Positions 1 to 8,452 of a DNA stretch of 64,000 bases are shown here, one piece after another. The stretch spans positions 62,001 to 126,000 of the forward strand of contig NZ_BLTJ01000006.1 in the NCBI RefSeq assembly GCF_013282095.1, read 5' to 3'. Under the pieces are notes generated by a model that was not told the origin of the DNA, made no database searches, and saw nothing but the letters and a program-made list of their open reading frames with translations. Origin of the DNA: Enterocloster alcoholdehydrogenati (GTDB lineage: Bacteria; Bacillota; Clostridia; Lachnospirales; Lachnospiraceae). A program made the position numbers and the translations under genes. The first letter of the stretch is position 1. Every line of letters starts with the position of its first letter.

Positions 1-31
1 AGATGAAAATGCCGAAAACTGCAATTTCCGG

Positions 32-60
32 TTTACAATCCGATCTCCTGATAGTATAAT
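32..60 (+). promoter_or_regulatory. Sigma-A-type promoter for the riboswitch/antiporter transcript
   Basis: TTTACA at 32-37 and TATAAT at 55-60 are separated by exactly 17 bases. The expected start of transcription, near 67, falls on the first bases of the aptamer stem at 68. This is what a riboswitch transcript should look like. The elements are seen directly; activity is inferred. Confidence 0.7.
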
Positions 61-65
61 GATTT

Positions 66-165
66 CCGGGAATGAAGTTCTCCCTTGGGAATGATACCCC
101 TAAACCGCTTACTAGGCTGATGACTTCTGTGATTACACCGTCGCAGAAGAACACCAGCTTTTTTT
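66..165 (+). promoter_or_regulatory. Fluoride riboswitch (crcB motif) with a possible terminator platform
   Basis: The segment at 68-84 begins GGGAATGAAGTTC and closes with TCCC. It is followed by AAACCGC (102-108), a short stem, then GGCTGATGACTTCTG (115-129). The order of GG-x-ATG-x-GTTC-x-CC, AACCGC and GCTGATGA matches my recollection of the crcB/fluoride aptamer. The pseudoknot strands GAAGT (74-78) and ACTTC (123-127) are complementary, as in that family. The linker holds an extra small hairpin (GGG...CCC, 87-100). CTTCTG (124-129) can instead pair with CAGAAG (144-149) ahead of a run of T at 159-165, so the aptamer and a terminator-like stem compete for the same bases. Known fluoride riboswitches switch on fluoride channels and some proton antiporters. 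Here the gene downstream is an antiporter. Confidence 0.75.
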
Positions 166-237
166 GTGCATTTTCTTCGGCCTCGGTGAACCTCAACCGA
201 TACGCACAAAATATTTACACTTAAAGGAGGAACATCC

Positions 238-1494
238 ATGCTTACGTCCCTTTCATTTATTTTCCTTGCAGGCCTGGCTCTGGCGGCTGTCTGCAAACGG
301 CTTAAACTGCCCCGCATCATTGGTATGCTCATAACCGGTATCCTGCTGGGGTCTTATGTACTGAACCTTCTGGATCCATCCATTTTATCCATTTCCGCAG
401 ACCTGCGGCAGATGGCTCTGATCATCATCCTTTTAAGGGCCGGCCTGTCTCTCGACCTGGCAGACCTTAAAAAAGTAGGCCGTCCCGCAGTCATGATGTC
501 CTGTGTTCCGGCCAGCTTTGAAATACTGGGTTTTTTACTCCTTGCTCCCGTCATTCTTGGAATTACAAGGATGGATGCGGCGGTTATGGGCGCTGTTTTA
601 GGCGCCGTCTCTCCAGCAGTAGTGATTCCGCGGATGGTGTAGCCTATGGATGAGGGATATGGTACGGATAAGAGCATCCCTCAGCTCATCATGGCCGGGG
701 CCTCCTGCGACGACATTTTCGTTATTGTGCTGTTTTCCACATTTGTTGCCATGGCACAGGGAGGCACTGCCAATGGAATGGATTTTGTCAATATTCCAGT
801 GTCCGTTCTTCTTGGAATAGCGTTGGGGGCAGCGGCGGGATATTGCATGAACCTCTTTTTTGAGGCGGCCTATGCCAGCGGGAATTATATAAGAAACAGC
901 ATGAAGGCTGTTATTGTGCTGGGCGTATCATTTCTCCTTATGGCTGTGGAGACCTGGCTGAATGGCATTGTTTCTTTATCCGGCCTTCTGGCAGTTGTCA
1001 GCATGGCCTGTGTGCTGAACCGAAAGAGCCCGGCAGTTTCCAAACGGCTTTCAGAAAAATTTGGAAAACTGTGGATTGCCGCTGAGGTGCTGCTGTTTGT
1101 ACTGGTAGGCGCTGCGGTGGATATCCGCTATACTCTAAACGCCGGATTTCCGGCCGTGCTTATGATCCTGACGGCGCTGGTGTTCCGTTCCCTGGGTGTG
1201 TCTCTCTGCCTGGTGGGAACGGCCTTAAATCGAAAGGAGCGTCTGTTCTGCATCATTGCCTATCTTCCCAAGGCCACAGTTCAGGCTGCCATTGGCTCTG
1301 TTCCGCTGGCCCTGGGCCTGCCCTGCGGTCAGCTCGTTCTCTGTGTGGCTGTGCTTTCCATTCTCATAACAGCTCCTCTGGGCGCTGTGGGAATGGACCT
1401 GACCTTCCGTAAGCTGCTCAAAAAGGAAGAGCACAGCATGGCTGACAGACAGGAAGATTCAGCACCGCCATTTACCGGTAGTACGTCAGCATAA
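238..1494 (+). pseudogene. Cation/proton antiporter (CPA family), interrupted by an in-frame TAG
   Basis: This reads as one multispanning sodium or cation/proton antiporter of about 418 residues. A perfect AAAGGAGG lies 8 bases before the ATG. The first 134 residues (238-642) carry the N-terminal membrane segments and end ...SPAVVIPRMV. A TAG at 640-642 follows, and the same frame continues PMDEGYGTDKSIPQL through the ion-site-like ASCDD segment and six or so further helices to the stop at 1492-1494. Homologues usually have a lysine or similar residue at this spot, so a single-base change (for example AAG to TAG) explains the break. An ATG at 646 could restart translation, but no good ribosome binding site precedes it. 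The gene lies behind a fluoride riboswitch, so its likely role was fluoride or cation tolerance. It may be a true pseudogene, a suppressible allele or a sequencing error. Confidence 0.8.
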
Positions 1495-2557
1495 GATCCA
1501 CCATCCGCCCATAGCTTTTGATCCCATCGGTCTGGCTGTGGGCTTTTAAATAGGTGTCGTTCATTTTGGCGGACGCCTCTGCCACTTTTCCTTTGAACCG
1601 ATCCCAGAAGGCGTTATTTTCCCCCAGATCCTGCACTGCCTGGGGATCTAACTGTCCATACAGTCTGCGATACCCGTCAAAATCCGCCTGGGCCAGGGCA
1701 TTTCCCGCGTATACCCAGCCAGTCAGATACCCACTGTAGCGAAAAGCCGTATCTTCCGACCCGATACAGGCCAGATAACCGATAAAATTGGCCTCATCCT
1801 CCCGCATATAGCCCTTTAGATGGGACAGCTCATGGCAAATGGTATGGGGAATATTGTAAAATGGTATTTCACGGTTATAGTTAGCCTCGATGGTAAAAGG
1901 CGAGTAGATTCCAGTCAGCTGCTGCACGGATAAGAGCCGGGAGTTGATCAAAGGCTTTGGAAACGGATACCAGCCTCCAAGCTGGGGAAATTCATTTCCA
2001 AGTCCGCTCATAGCTTCCCGCCCCAGCTGTCCCATGCTCTGAAAATAGGACAGACTGCGGTCAGGGTCTGTCTCCTGAGGGATATTTTCGTTGACTTTCT
2101 GAACTAGAAACTCACACAGTTCATAAAGCTCCCTCTGGGAACTGCCCTCGGCCAACTTCTCCGAAAAACCGGCCTCCACCGAAAAGGGCGTCCTGTAATA
2201 ATTGATTCCGCAGTTGATGGTGTAGATAAAAAACAGCAGTGAGGACAGGAAAAATGCCTTTTTTAAGAGGAAAAGGGGCTGCCGAAAGGAATGGATCAGC
2301 TGATACACACAGGCGGCTGATAAAAGATAGAGCCCTGCTTCTGACAGAGAAAAAGGAAATAGTCCACAGGCCCGTCCTACTGTATTTTTTAAGAAGGAAT
2401 AAACCGTGACAGAATACTGCTGGGCAAAGCCGGATACATTTCTGGCGCACCAGGTAAGGAGAAGAGAGACGGCAAGCAAAAGCACGGCTGCGGCTTCCTC
2501 TTTTGTGAAACTTTTTATTAGGGACAGTATTTTTCGTCTTATGTAATTCGATTTCAT
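1472..2557 (-). CDS. DUF3810 family membrane protein with HExxH metalloprotease motif
   Basis: About 361 residues if translation begins at the ATG at 2557 (MKSNYIRRK). An upstream ATG at 2599 would add 14 residues, but a TATAAT-like -10 lies between the two and favours the shorter form. The N-terminal third has three hydrophobic segments. The C-terminal part is extracytoplasmic or soluble and contains HTICHELSHLKG, an HExxH zinc-protease signature, followed by a downstream EDEAN glutamate that could be the third ligand. This layout is typical of DUF3810. The 3' end overlaps the convergent antiporter gene by 23 bases. The substrate is unknown; the family call is good, while protease activity is inferred from the motif. 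Confidence 0.75.
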   Translation of the reverse strand: MKSNYIRRKILSLIKSFTKEEAAAVLLLAVSLLLTWCARNVSGFAQQYSVTVYSFLKNTVGRACGLFPFSLSEAGLYLLSAACVYQLIHSFRQPLFLLKKAFFLSSLLFFIYTINCGINYYRTPFSVEAGFSEKLAEGSSQRELYELCEFLVQKVNENIPQETDPDRSLSYFQSMGQLGREAMSGLGNEFPQLGGWYPFPKPLINSRLLSVQQLTGIYSPFTIEANYNREIPFYNIPHTICHELSHLKGYMREDEANFIGYLACIGSEDTAFRYSGYLTGWVYAGNALAQADFDGYRRLYGQLDPQAVQDLGENNAFWDRFKGKVAEASAKMNDTYLKAHSQTDGIKSYGRMVDLMLTYYR

Positions 2558-2710
2558 AGGCAGTACCATTTCTCTGAATATTATAAGTGCCATCCACAAG
2601 GGAAAAACTGTGCGAAACGGCAGTTTCCTACATTATAATATCAGAAAAAAACACCGTCAAGGGCTGGATAAAACAGCGCGCATCCAGCCGGGCAGGTTTG
2701 TTTCTCTATC

Positions 2711-2739
2711 TTGACGCGGCCTGTCATTTCCACTATACT
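2711..2739 (+). promoter_or_regulatory. Sigma-A-type promoter for the DUF6483-helicase pair
   Basis: TTGACG (2711-2716) and TATACT (2734-2739) are spaced by 17 bases. They sit about 85 bases before the DUF6483 start, and no other gene lies between. Confidence 0.7.
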
Positions 2740-2822
2740 TAGCAGAGAATGCCGCTGTCAGAAACGAAAACCGTCGGTTTTTGCGTCTTGGGCGGCAATT
2801 AACAATCAGGAGTGAGACTGCT

Positions 2823-3218
2823 ATGGGATATCAGGATGATTATGTAATGCGGACCATTACCGATCTTGTGCGCACGATCGCAGGTGTGGCTCTCGGAAAG
2901 AATGAAATTGACTATGAACTGCCTTCACTGGATGACGCCTATACGCCGGCGGACCGTATCTACCGCCATTTAAAGGAGATGGTAGATGCCGGAGACATCA
3001 ATGGGGCGGAAAATGAGCTGTATGAGGCGCTGGATGTCACGGACAGAAACTATCTGGAAATGGCGCTGGCCTTCTATATGTATTTAAACCAGCTGGATGA
3101 TAATACCCTCTATACCGCCAACTATTCCAGAGAGGAGATCGTGGACGGGATCAACAGTGTCAGCGCCCAGTTCGGCATCAGCGGTTTTGAGCACTTTGTA
3201 GACACCACAATGGTGTAG
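2823..3218 (+). CDS. DUF6483 family protein
   Basis: A 131-residue soluble acidic protein starting MGYQDDYVMRTITDL. The ATG at 2823 is chosen because CAGGAG lies 9 bases upstream; the longer open frame from 2781 has no ribosome binding site. The sequence is mostly helical with no membrane segment, and resembles the small DUF6483 proteins common in Lachnospiraceae, which have no assigned function. It is followed after only 3 bases by the Suv3-like helicase, so the two are probably co-transcribed and translationally coupled. No catalytic motif is visible. Confidence 0.75.
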   Translation: MGYQDDYVMRTITDLVRTIAGVALGKNEIDYELPSLDDAYTPADRIYRHLKEMVDAGDINGAENELYEALDVTDRNYLEMALAFYMYLNQLDDNTLYTANYSREEIVDGINSVSAQFGISGFEHFVDTTMV

Positions 3219-3221
3219 AGG

Positions 3222-5204
3222 ATGGACAGCAGAAAAGAATGTGCCGGTTATCTGGCAGACTGTTATAAAGAAATATTCTTCGGCCCGGTCAACAAGCGCT
3301 ACCGCTCTATGACCGGGGCCGAGATGCGCAAGCGTCTGGCCCGCCTGACGGAAAAAGGACTGGCGGAGGTGGAAAAGGCAAATGAGCTGAATGACATACA
3401 CGCCATGTTTGCCAAGGTCTGTGCCTGTCTGATGAAAAGGGAAGGCCATTTAAAACCCGGCCCCCAGCTTGGGGAGTGGGAGGAAAACTGCCGCAATATG
3501 CACCGATTCTGTGCACTGCTGGCAAAAAAGGATCTGGAATACCTGCCGGAGCTTTCTTTGGAGGAGCTGGAGCGTGTTTTGAAGATGCAGGGGATCCGCA
3601 GATATCTTCTTACAAATTCCCTGGAACGGGCATATCAGCTGTTCTATATTCCAAAGACCATCAAAAAAGGCATCCGAGAGTCGGTAAAACGGCGTCCGGA
3701 GGACGAATACCCCGAAGCCAGGGCCATGAAACGCCGGTTCATTCTCCATATCGGACCTACAAACAGCGGAAAGACCCATGATGCTCTGGAACGGCTGAAA
3801 CAGGCGGAGCATGGGGCATATTTCGGTCCCCTGCGTCTTCTGGCTCTGGAGGTGTATGACCGCTTAAACAGTGAAAACGTGCCCTGCTCCATGATTACCG
3901 GCGAGGAGACCCTGGAGATCCCCGGCGCAGTCTGTCAGGCCTGTACAGTAGAAATGCTCAATGACCACGAATATTTTGATGTGGCCGTAGTGGATGAGTG
4001 CCAGATGGCATCCGATCCCTATCGGGGCCACAACTGGACCAGGGCTGTATTGGGGCTTCGGGCGGAGGAGATCCATCTGTGTATGGCTCCGGAGGCAGAG
4101 GATATCGTGATTCAGATGATCCGCCGCTGCAAAGACAGCTTTCAGGTTGTGCGCCATAAGCGCAATACCCGGCTGACCCTGGAGAAAAAGCCCTATTCCT
4201 TAAAACGGGATCTGAAAAAGGGAGATGCGCTGATCGTATTTTCAAAGAAATCCGTTCTGGCGCTGGCGGCCCATCTGGAAAATCAGGGCGTCCGCTGCAG
4301 CGTTATCTATGGAAGCCTGCCGCCGGCCACCCGAAGGGAACAGGTGCGACGGTTCCTGGAACGGGAAACTGAGGTGGTGGTCAGCACCGATGCCATCGGT
4401 ATGGGCTTAAATCTTCCTATCCGTCGGATCGTATTTGTAGAGACACGGAAATTTGACGGCACTTCCAGACGCAGCCTTCTGCCGGAGGAGATTCGTCAGA
4501 TTGCAGGCCGGGCAGGACGCTTCGGTCTGTATGAGGAGGGCTTTGTGACCGCCATCGATGATATAGAAACTATTGAAGACGGCTTATCCGCCCGTCCCCT
4601 TCCGATTATGAAGGCATATGTGGGCTTCCCGGAGCAGCTTTTAAGCCTGCCTGCGGATATTGATACCCTTGTAAAGATCTGGGCCGGGATGGAGGCCCCT
4701 GCGATCTATGAGAAGATGGAGGTGGACGAGCTTTTATCTCTGTATATGAGTTTTGAGCATATTCACAGGGAGCATATGGAAGAATTTTCCAAACAGGAGA
4801 TCTATAAGCTGATCACCTGCTCGGTAGATATTGATAACAAGCTGGTGATGGAGCTTTGGAGAGATTACTGCCGGGAGTACCGGGGGGCGGAGGAACTGGA
4901 ATTTCCCTACCATCCGGGGCCGGATCTTTATGATATGGAGAGCTATTATAAAATGCTGGATCTCTATTTCCAGTTTTCAAGAAAGGTGGGTCTGCCGGTG
5001 AAGGAGGAGGAGCTTTCTCTTGAACGGCGCCATACTGAGGAGGAAATCAGCCGCATCCTGCGGACAGAGTGCGCCAGCTACACACGAAAATGCTCCATCT
5101 GCAGCAGAGAGCTTTCCTGGGATTATCCGTTTTCCATCTGTGAGCGCTGCTTTGAACAGGGACGCTCCGCCCGGCCGGGAGGCAGGAGGGGAAGGAGAGG
5201 GTAA
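3222..5204 (+). CDS. Suv3-like DExH RNA helicase
   Basis: A 660-residue cytoplasmic helicase. A poorly conserved region of about 165 residues comes first. The motor follows: Walker A GPTNSGKTHDAL (near residue 180), the DExH-type box VVDECQM (near 260), and motif VI QIAGRAGRFG (near 425). GPTNSGKT and the GRAGRFG context are characteristic of Suv3/mitochondrial-type RNA helicases, which unwind RNA 3' to 5' with exonuclease partners. The C-terminus has paired cysteines (CSIC...CERC), a possible zinc finger, and then a basic Arg/Gly tail typical of RNA-binding proteins. It is co-operonic with DUF6483. A role in RNA decay is inferred from the family. Confidence 0.8.
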   Translation: MDSRKECAGYLADCYKEIFFGPVNKRYRSMTGAEMRKRLARLTEKGLAEVEKANELNDIHAMFAKVCACLMKREGHLKPGPQLGEWEENCRNMHRFCALLAKKDLEYLPELSLEELERVLKMQGIRRYLLTNSLERAYQLFYIPKTIKKGIRESVKRRPEDEYPEARAMKRRFILHIGPTNSGKTHDALERLKQAEHGAYFGPLRLLALEVYDRLNSENVPCSMITGEETLEIPGAVCQACTVEMLNDHEYFDVAVVDECQMASDPYRGHNWTRAVLGLRAEEIHLCMAPEAEDIVIQMIRRCKDSFQVVRHKRNTRLTLEKKPYSLKRDLKKGDALIVFSKKSVLALAAHLENQGVRCSVIYGSLPPATRREQVRRFLERETEVVVSTDAIGMGLNLPIRRIVFVETRKFDGTSRRSLLPEEIRQIAGRAGRFGLYEEGFVTAIDDIETIEDGLSARPLPIMKAYVGFPEQLLSLPADIDTLVKIWAGMEAPAIYEKMEVDELLSLYMSFEHIHREHMEEFSKQEIYKLITCSVDIDNKLVMELWRDYCREYRGAEELEFPYHPGPDLYDMESYYKMLDLYFQFSRKVGLPVKEEELSLERRHTEEEISRILRTECASYTRKCSICSRELSWDYPFSICERCFEQGRSARPGGRRGRRG

Positions 5205-5223
5205 AACGCCCCCTCCCAATATA

Positions 5224-6537
5224 CTATTTCACCATCTTTCTCATCTTCGCGATCAGAGGAATCACCATCAGTACCCATACGACAGGTTCGGCCACGATAA
5301 TGCCCCAATACTGGAAGATATCTGCCAGAAAGAAGGCTGCAATGATCTTTCCGACCAGTTCGATCATACTGGAGCACACGGGCGTCACATGGTCGCCCAT
5401 GCCCTGGAGACCATTTCTGAGGATTGAGATGGCGGCGGGAGCGAAGTAGAACAGGGTGTTGAATCTCAGATACAGGGCCGCGGTAGAGCGGATCACAGGA
5501 TTATCCGAGCCGGTGACCATTCCCGCCAGAGCAGGAGATGCGGTGAAACTGAGAAGAATCATCCCAACAGCCCAGATCCATGTCAGGATCAGCGCCTGGC
5601 GTATGCCCCCGCGGATCCTGTCCATGCGTCCGGCTCCTGTATTCTGACCGCAGTAATTGGCCATGGTGACGCCCATGACGCTGAAGGGGAGCATGAAAAA
5701 TTCTGTGATCTTCCGGGCGGCTGTATGGGCCACAATGATATCCTGGCCAAAGGTATTGATGGCACACTGGAGCGACAGCGTGCCGAAAAAGACCAGCGAC
5801 ATCATAGCGGCCATGGAAAGGCCGGAGGCATAAAGGGCCTTTGCCTGTTTGGCGGATATTTTAAAATCCCGGAGGGTAAAGCGGAATACCTCATATTTAC
5901 GGAACATATAAATCAGGCTTAAAAAGGCCGCCAGCCCCTGGGAAAATACAGTCGCCCAGGCCGCTCCCGCCACGCCCCAGCCAAAGATCAGGATAAAGGC
6001 CAGATCCAGCCCAACATTGAGTACCGCTGCAAAAATAAGAAAAAGCAGAGGGGCAGCCGTATCGCCTATTGCCCTCAGAACAGAGGCGCAGGCATTATAA
6101 AGCATGGTAGCAATCAGGCCCATAAGGACGACGCGGATGTAGCTGTCCGCCTGATCCATGAGCTCCTGGGGGACATTTAACAGATGAAGGATTGTTTTCA
6201 GACTTCCCATACAGGCAAACGTCAGCACAAGGGCGGTTATGGTTCCTAAGAGCAGGCTCCCCGCGGCATAGCCCTTGACGCCCTTTTGATTGCCTGCTCC
6301 AAATTCCCTGGCAATCAGAAGGGAAAAACCGCTTGTCAGGCCGGAGAGAAAACCGATGAACAGAGTGCTGACAGAGGCAGTAGCTCCCACTGCCGCAAGA
6401 GCTGTTTCTCCCAGAGTGCTTCCCACGACCCGCGTATCTGCAAGACTGTAACACAGCTGAAACATATTTCCAAGAGCTACCGGAACTGCAAACTGGATCA
6501 TGACCCGCGCCGGAGTACCTTTTGTAAGGTCTTTCAT
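5224..6537 (-). CDS. MATE family multidrug/Na+ efflux transporter
   Basis: A 437-residue, 12-helix membrane protein beginning MKDLTKGTPARVMIQFAVPV. The N-terminal motif, the repeated two-fold architecture and segments such as GFLSGLTSGFSLLIAREFGAG are typical of MATE antiporters, which export cationic drugs in exchange for sodium or protons. The gene converges on the helicase with a 19-base gap and no obvious terminator. It has its own promoter (6573-6601). Substrate cannot be predicted. Confidence 0.85.
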   Translation of the reverse strand: MKDLTKGTPARVMIQFAVPVALGNMFQLCYSLADTRVVGSTLGETALAAVGATASVSTLFIGFLSGLTSGFSLLIAREFGAGNQKGVKGYAAGSLLLGTITALVLTFACMGSLKTILHLLNVPQELMDQADSYIRVVLMGLIATMLYNACASVLRAIGDTAAPLLFLIFAAVLNVGLDLAFILIFGWGVAGAAWATVFSQGLAAFLSLIYMFRKYEVFRFTLRDFKISAKQAKALYASGLSMAAMMSLVFFGTLSLQCAINTFGQDIIVAHTAARKITEFFMLPFSVMGVTMANYCGQNTGAGRMDRIRGGIRQALILTWIWAVGMILLSFTASPALAGMVTGSDNPVIRSTAALYLRFNTLFYFAPAAISILRNGLQGMGDHVTPVCSSMIELVGKIIAAFFLADIFQYWGIIVAEPVVWVLMVIPLIAKMRKMVK

Positions 6538-6572
6538 ATTGGATTCCCTTTCGTATTTTAGTCATCCTCCAC

Positions 6573-6601
6573 ATTGTACCTGATTTATTCCCGAACCGCA
6601 A
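6573..6601 (-). promoter_or_regulatory. Promoter for the MATE gene
   Basis: On the minus strand TTGCGG (6596-6601) and TACAAT (6573-6578) are 17 bases apart, with the start codon about 36 bases downstream of the -10. Confidence 0.6.
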
Positions 6602-6636
6602 CCGGATATGGCAGCTGCGCGGTTGTGGGCGCCTCC

Positions 6637-6867
6637 CTATATCCTGCGCACTAAAATTTCCCGTGTCGTCCGCTGGCGAAGCCCAACCACCTTTTTATGT
6701 ATCCGGTAGGCCGAGAGCCCGGCCATGCGGCTTTTGAAAATACAGGTCACGGGTTCGCCGAAGCGAAACCCCTGCTGTCCCAGACGGCGTTCCATGGACG
6801 GTTCACAGATAAGCCACACCACGGTTGCTGTTTCTCCGGCGTTCAGATCGCATAATGGAAATACCAT
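6637..6867 (-). CDS. FeoA-like small protein
   Basis: A 76-residue protein: the LNAGETATVV opening, then MERRLGQQGFRFGEPVTCIFKS and a terminal RTTREILV. This order (strand, 'RRLxxxGF' helix, strand, terminal 'A..ILV') is the SH3-like FeoA fold seen in ferrous-iron uptake proteins and at the C-terminus of DtxR regulators. No FeoB lies in the window, so this is an orphan FeoA domain 62 bases downstream of sfsA on the same strand. Its partner and iron connection are unproven. An overlapping plus-strand frame is the antisense shadow. Confidence 0.7.
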   Translation of the reverse strand: MVFPLCDLNAGETATVVWLICEPSMERRLGQQGFRFGEPVTCIFKSRMAGLSAYRIHKKVVGLRQRTTREILVRRI

Positions 6868-6929
6868 TCCTGTCCCATCCTGTTTCTTCTATAATAAACA
6901 TCTTATGCGCCAGTGGAACAGAATGTGCG

Positions 6930-7724
6930 TTAAAGATCGGCGGACAGTCGGACGGCTACCTTCTTTTGAAGGACTAAAGAGTTAATTTCTGTCCGACAGT
7001 CATAGGCCAGAATGTGCACCCCGGCGTCTGCACCCGCCCGCAGAGCGTCTCCGAAGGCCGGGTGGGTCTTATCATTGGGGCGAAATTCAGTAACCCCGTT
7101 CATCTGCACCACGAAAAGCACAAAGGCTTCAAAGCCCTCCCTAATCGCCCTGGAAAGCCCCTGAATATGCTTTATGCCCCGTTGGGTGGGAGCGTCTGGA
7201 AACATTACGATTCCATTTTCTTCTAAAGTTACCCCTTTTACCTCCATAAACGCGGGACGTTCCTGTCCTGTCTGCTCATTTTGCAGGGTAAAGGCAAGAT
7301 CAAAACGGGAATCCCCGTGGGTGACTTCCCGACGAAGGTTTCCGGGCTGGAAAAAACCGTCCTGCCTATCCCAGGGCTGCAGCTCCCAAAGCGCGCCCAT
7401 TAGTCTGCAGTCGGCGGGCTTGCTGTCTGTCATGCAGAGCTGCTCCATCCACTCCCAGGCTGCTTTATTCGGAGCTTGAGAATCCATATTGATCAGCAGG
7501 TCTCCCTTATATACCGCTATCAGGTCAAATTCCGTTTTTCTCCCGGCAGCTCTGGCTCCCGGATGGTACTCCAGCACTACTCTGCATCCGGGGATCAGAA
7601 GCTCCCGGCACCGTCCCGTATTCTTCACATGGCAGACCATCCTCTGCCCATTCACTTCCACATAAGCAATAAAACGATTGGGCCGTTCCAGAAAACGGCC
7701 CAATACAGTGTGTTCATATTTCAT
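6930..7724 (-). CDS. sfsA: SfsA family protein (sugar fermentation stimulation homologue)
   Basis: 264 residues, starting MKYEHTVLGRFLERPNRF, with AAAGGA about 10 bases before the ATG. An N-terminal OB-like half (VNGQRMVCHVKNTGRCREL) is followed by a restriction-endonuclease-like half with the conserved segments RFDLAF, FMEVKGVTL and FPDAPTQRG. The D...E-x-K arrangement (DLAF..MEVKG) resembles a PD-(D/E)XK nuclease core. Length and motifs match SfsA, named for maltose metabolism effects in E. coli and probably a nucleic-acid-binding or nuclease protein. The feoA-like gene follows it. Confidence 0.88.
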   Translation of the reverse strand: MKYEHTVLGRFLERPNRFIAYVEVNGQRMVCHVKNTGRCRELLIPGCRVVLEYHPGARAAGRKTEFDLIAVYKGDLLINMDSQAPNKAAWEWMEQLCMTDSKPADCRLMGALWELQPWDRQDGFFQPGNLRREVTHGDSRFDLAFTLQNEQTGQERPAFMEVKGVTLEENGIVMFPDAPTQRGIKHIQGLSRAIREGFEAFVLFVVQMNGVTEFRPNDKTHPAFGDALRAGADAGVHILAYDCRTEINSLVLQKKVAVRLSADL

Positions 7725-7845
7725 CCTTAAAACATCCTTTCATTCCCTGTAACCTGCATTTTTATCTGTGCCGGGCATATCAGCCATTGACATTGTACCA
7801 GGGAACGGCCGGACAGTGCCTTTAAGGCCACGGCGGTTCAGGCTG

Positions 7846-8439
7846 TCAGAAGAATCGTTTCCTTACAACCTCTGCCAGCACCTCGGCGGTCTCATCCACC
7901 CCCAGTAGGGAAGAGTCAAGCAGCAGGTGCTTGTGGGACGTATCCGACGGCAGATATCCGGCATATTTCCTGTGGTAGGCATTTCGGGCCTTATCCACGC
8001 CTGCGATCATCCGTCTGGCCTCTTCCTGTGTCATTCCCAGCTGCTTCACGCAGTTTTCGAGCCGCGCTTCATAGGGAGCATAGATAAATACGTTCATTAC
8101 ATTTTTCTCATTCTTCAGCAGAAAATCCGAGCACCGCCCAACGATGATACAGCTGGATTTTTTCGCCAGCTCCCGAATAATGTCCTTTTGCACATCAAAG
8201 ATCATATCCTGAATATACTCCTCATCGGTTCCCAGCGGAAACATATGGGAGAAAAAGCCGTGGTGGGACCGCTCCTCTGCGCTGCTGATCTGTGACAGCG
8301 GAAGATTCAGCTGCTGCGCTACCTGATCTACAATGTCCCTGTCATAATACTCGATTCCCAGCTTTCCTGCAAGCCTTTGCGCCACGGCACGGCCCAGACT
8401 GCCAAATTCCCTGGCAATAGTGATCGTATATCGTTCCAT
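7846..8439 (-). CDS. Cytidylate-kinase-like family protein
   Basis: 197 residues. The opening TITIAREFGSLGRAVAQRLA is a variant P-loop typical of the AAK/cytidylate-kinase-like family rather than true Cmk. YYDRDIVDQ, GRCSDFLL and a basic lid (RKYAGYLP) follow. AAGGAGG precedes the ATG. The gene is the last one in the amino-acid ABC operon, 13 bases after the permease stop, so it is very likely co-transcribed. The nucleotide substrate is not known for most members, and its link to amino-acid uptake is unexplained. Confidence 0.8.
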   Translation of the reverse strand: MERYTITIAREFGSLGRAVAQRLAGKLGIEYYDRDIVDQVAQQLNLPLSQISSAEERSHHGFFSHMFPLGTDEEYIQDMIFDVQKDIIRELAKKSSCIIVGRCSDFLLKNEKNVMNVFIYAPYEARLENCVKQLGMTQEEARRMIAGVDKARNAYHRKYAGYLPSDTSHKHLLLDSSLLGVDETAEVLAEVVRKRFF

Positions 8440-8452
8440 CTCATACCCCTCC

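Noticed and set aside
640-648. Selenocysteine or pyrrolysine recoding at the antiporter stop
   Set aside because: The codon is TAG, so not selenocysteine; no pyl genes are visible and antiporters do not use pyrrolysine. A nonsense change or error is simpler.
6725-6985. Plus-strand 86-codon open frame
   Set aside because: It is antisense to the FeoA-like gene and the sfsA end, without a ribosome binding site or recognisable motif.
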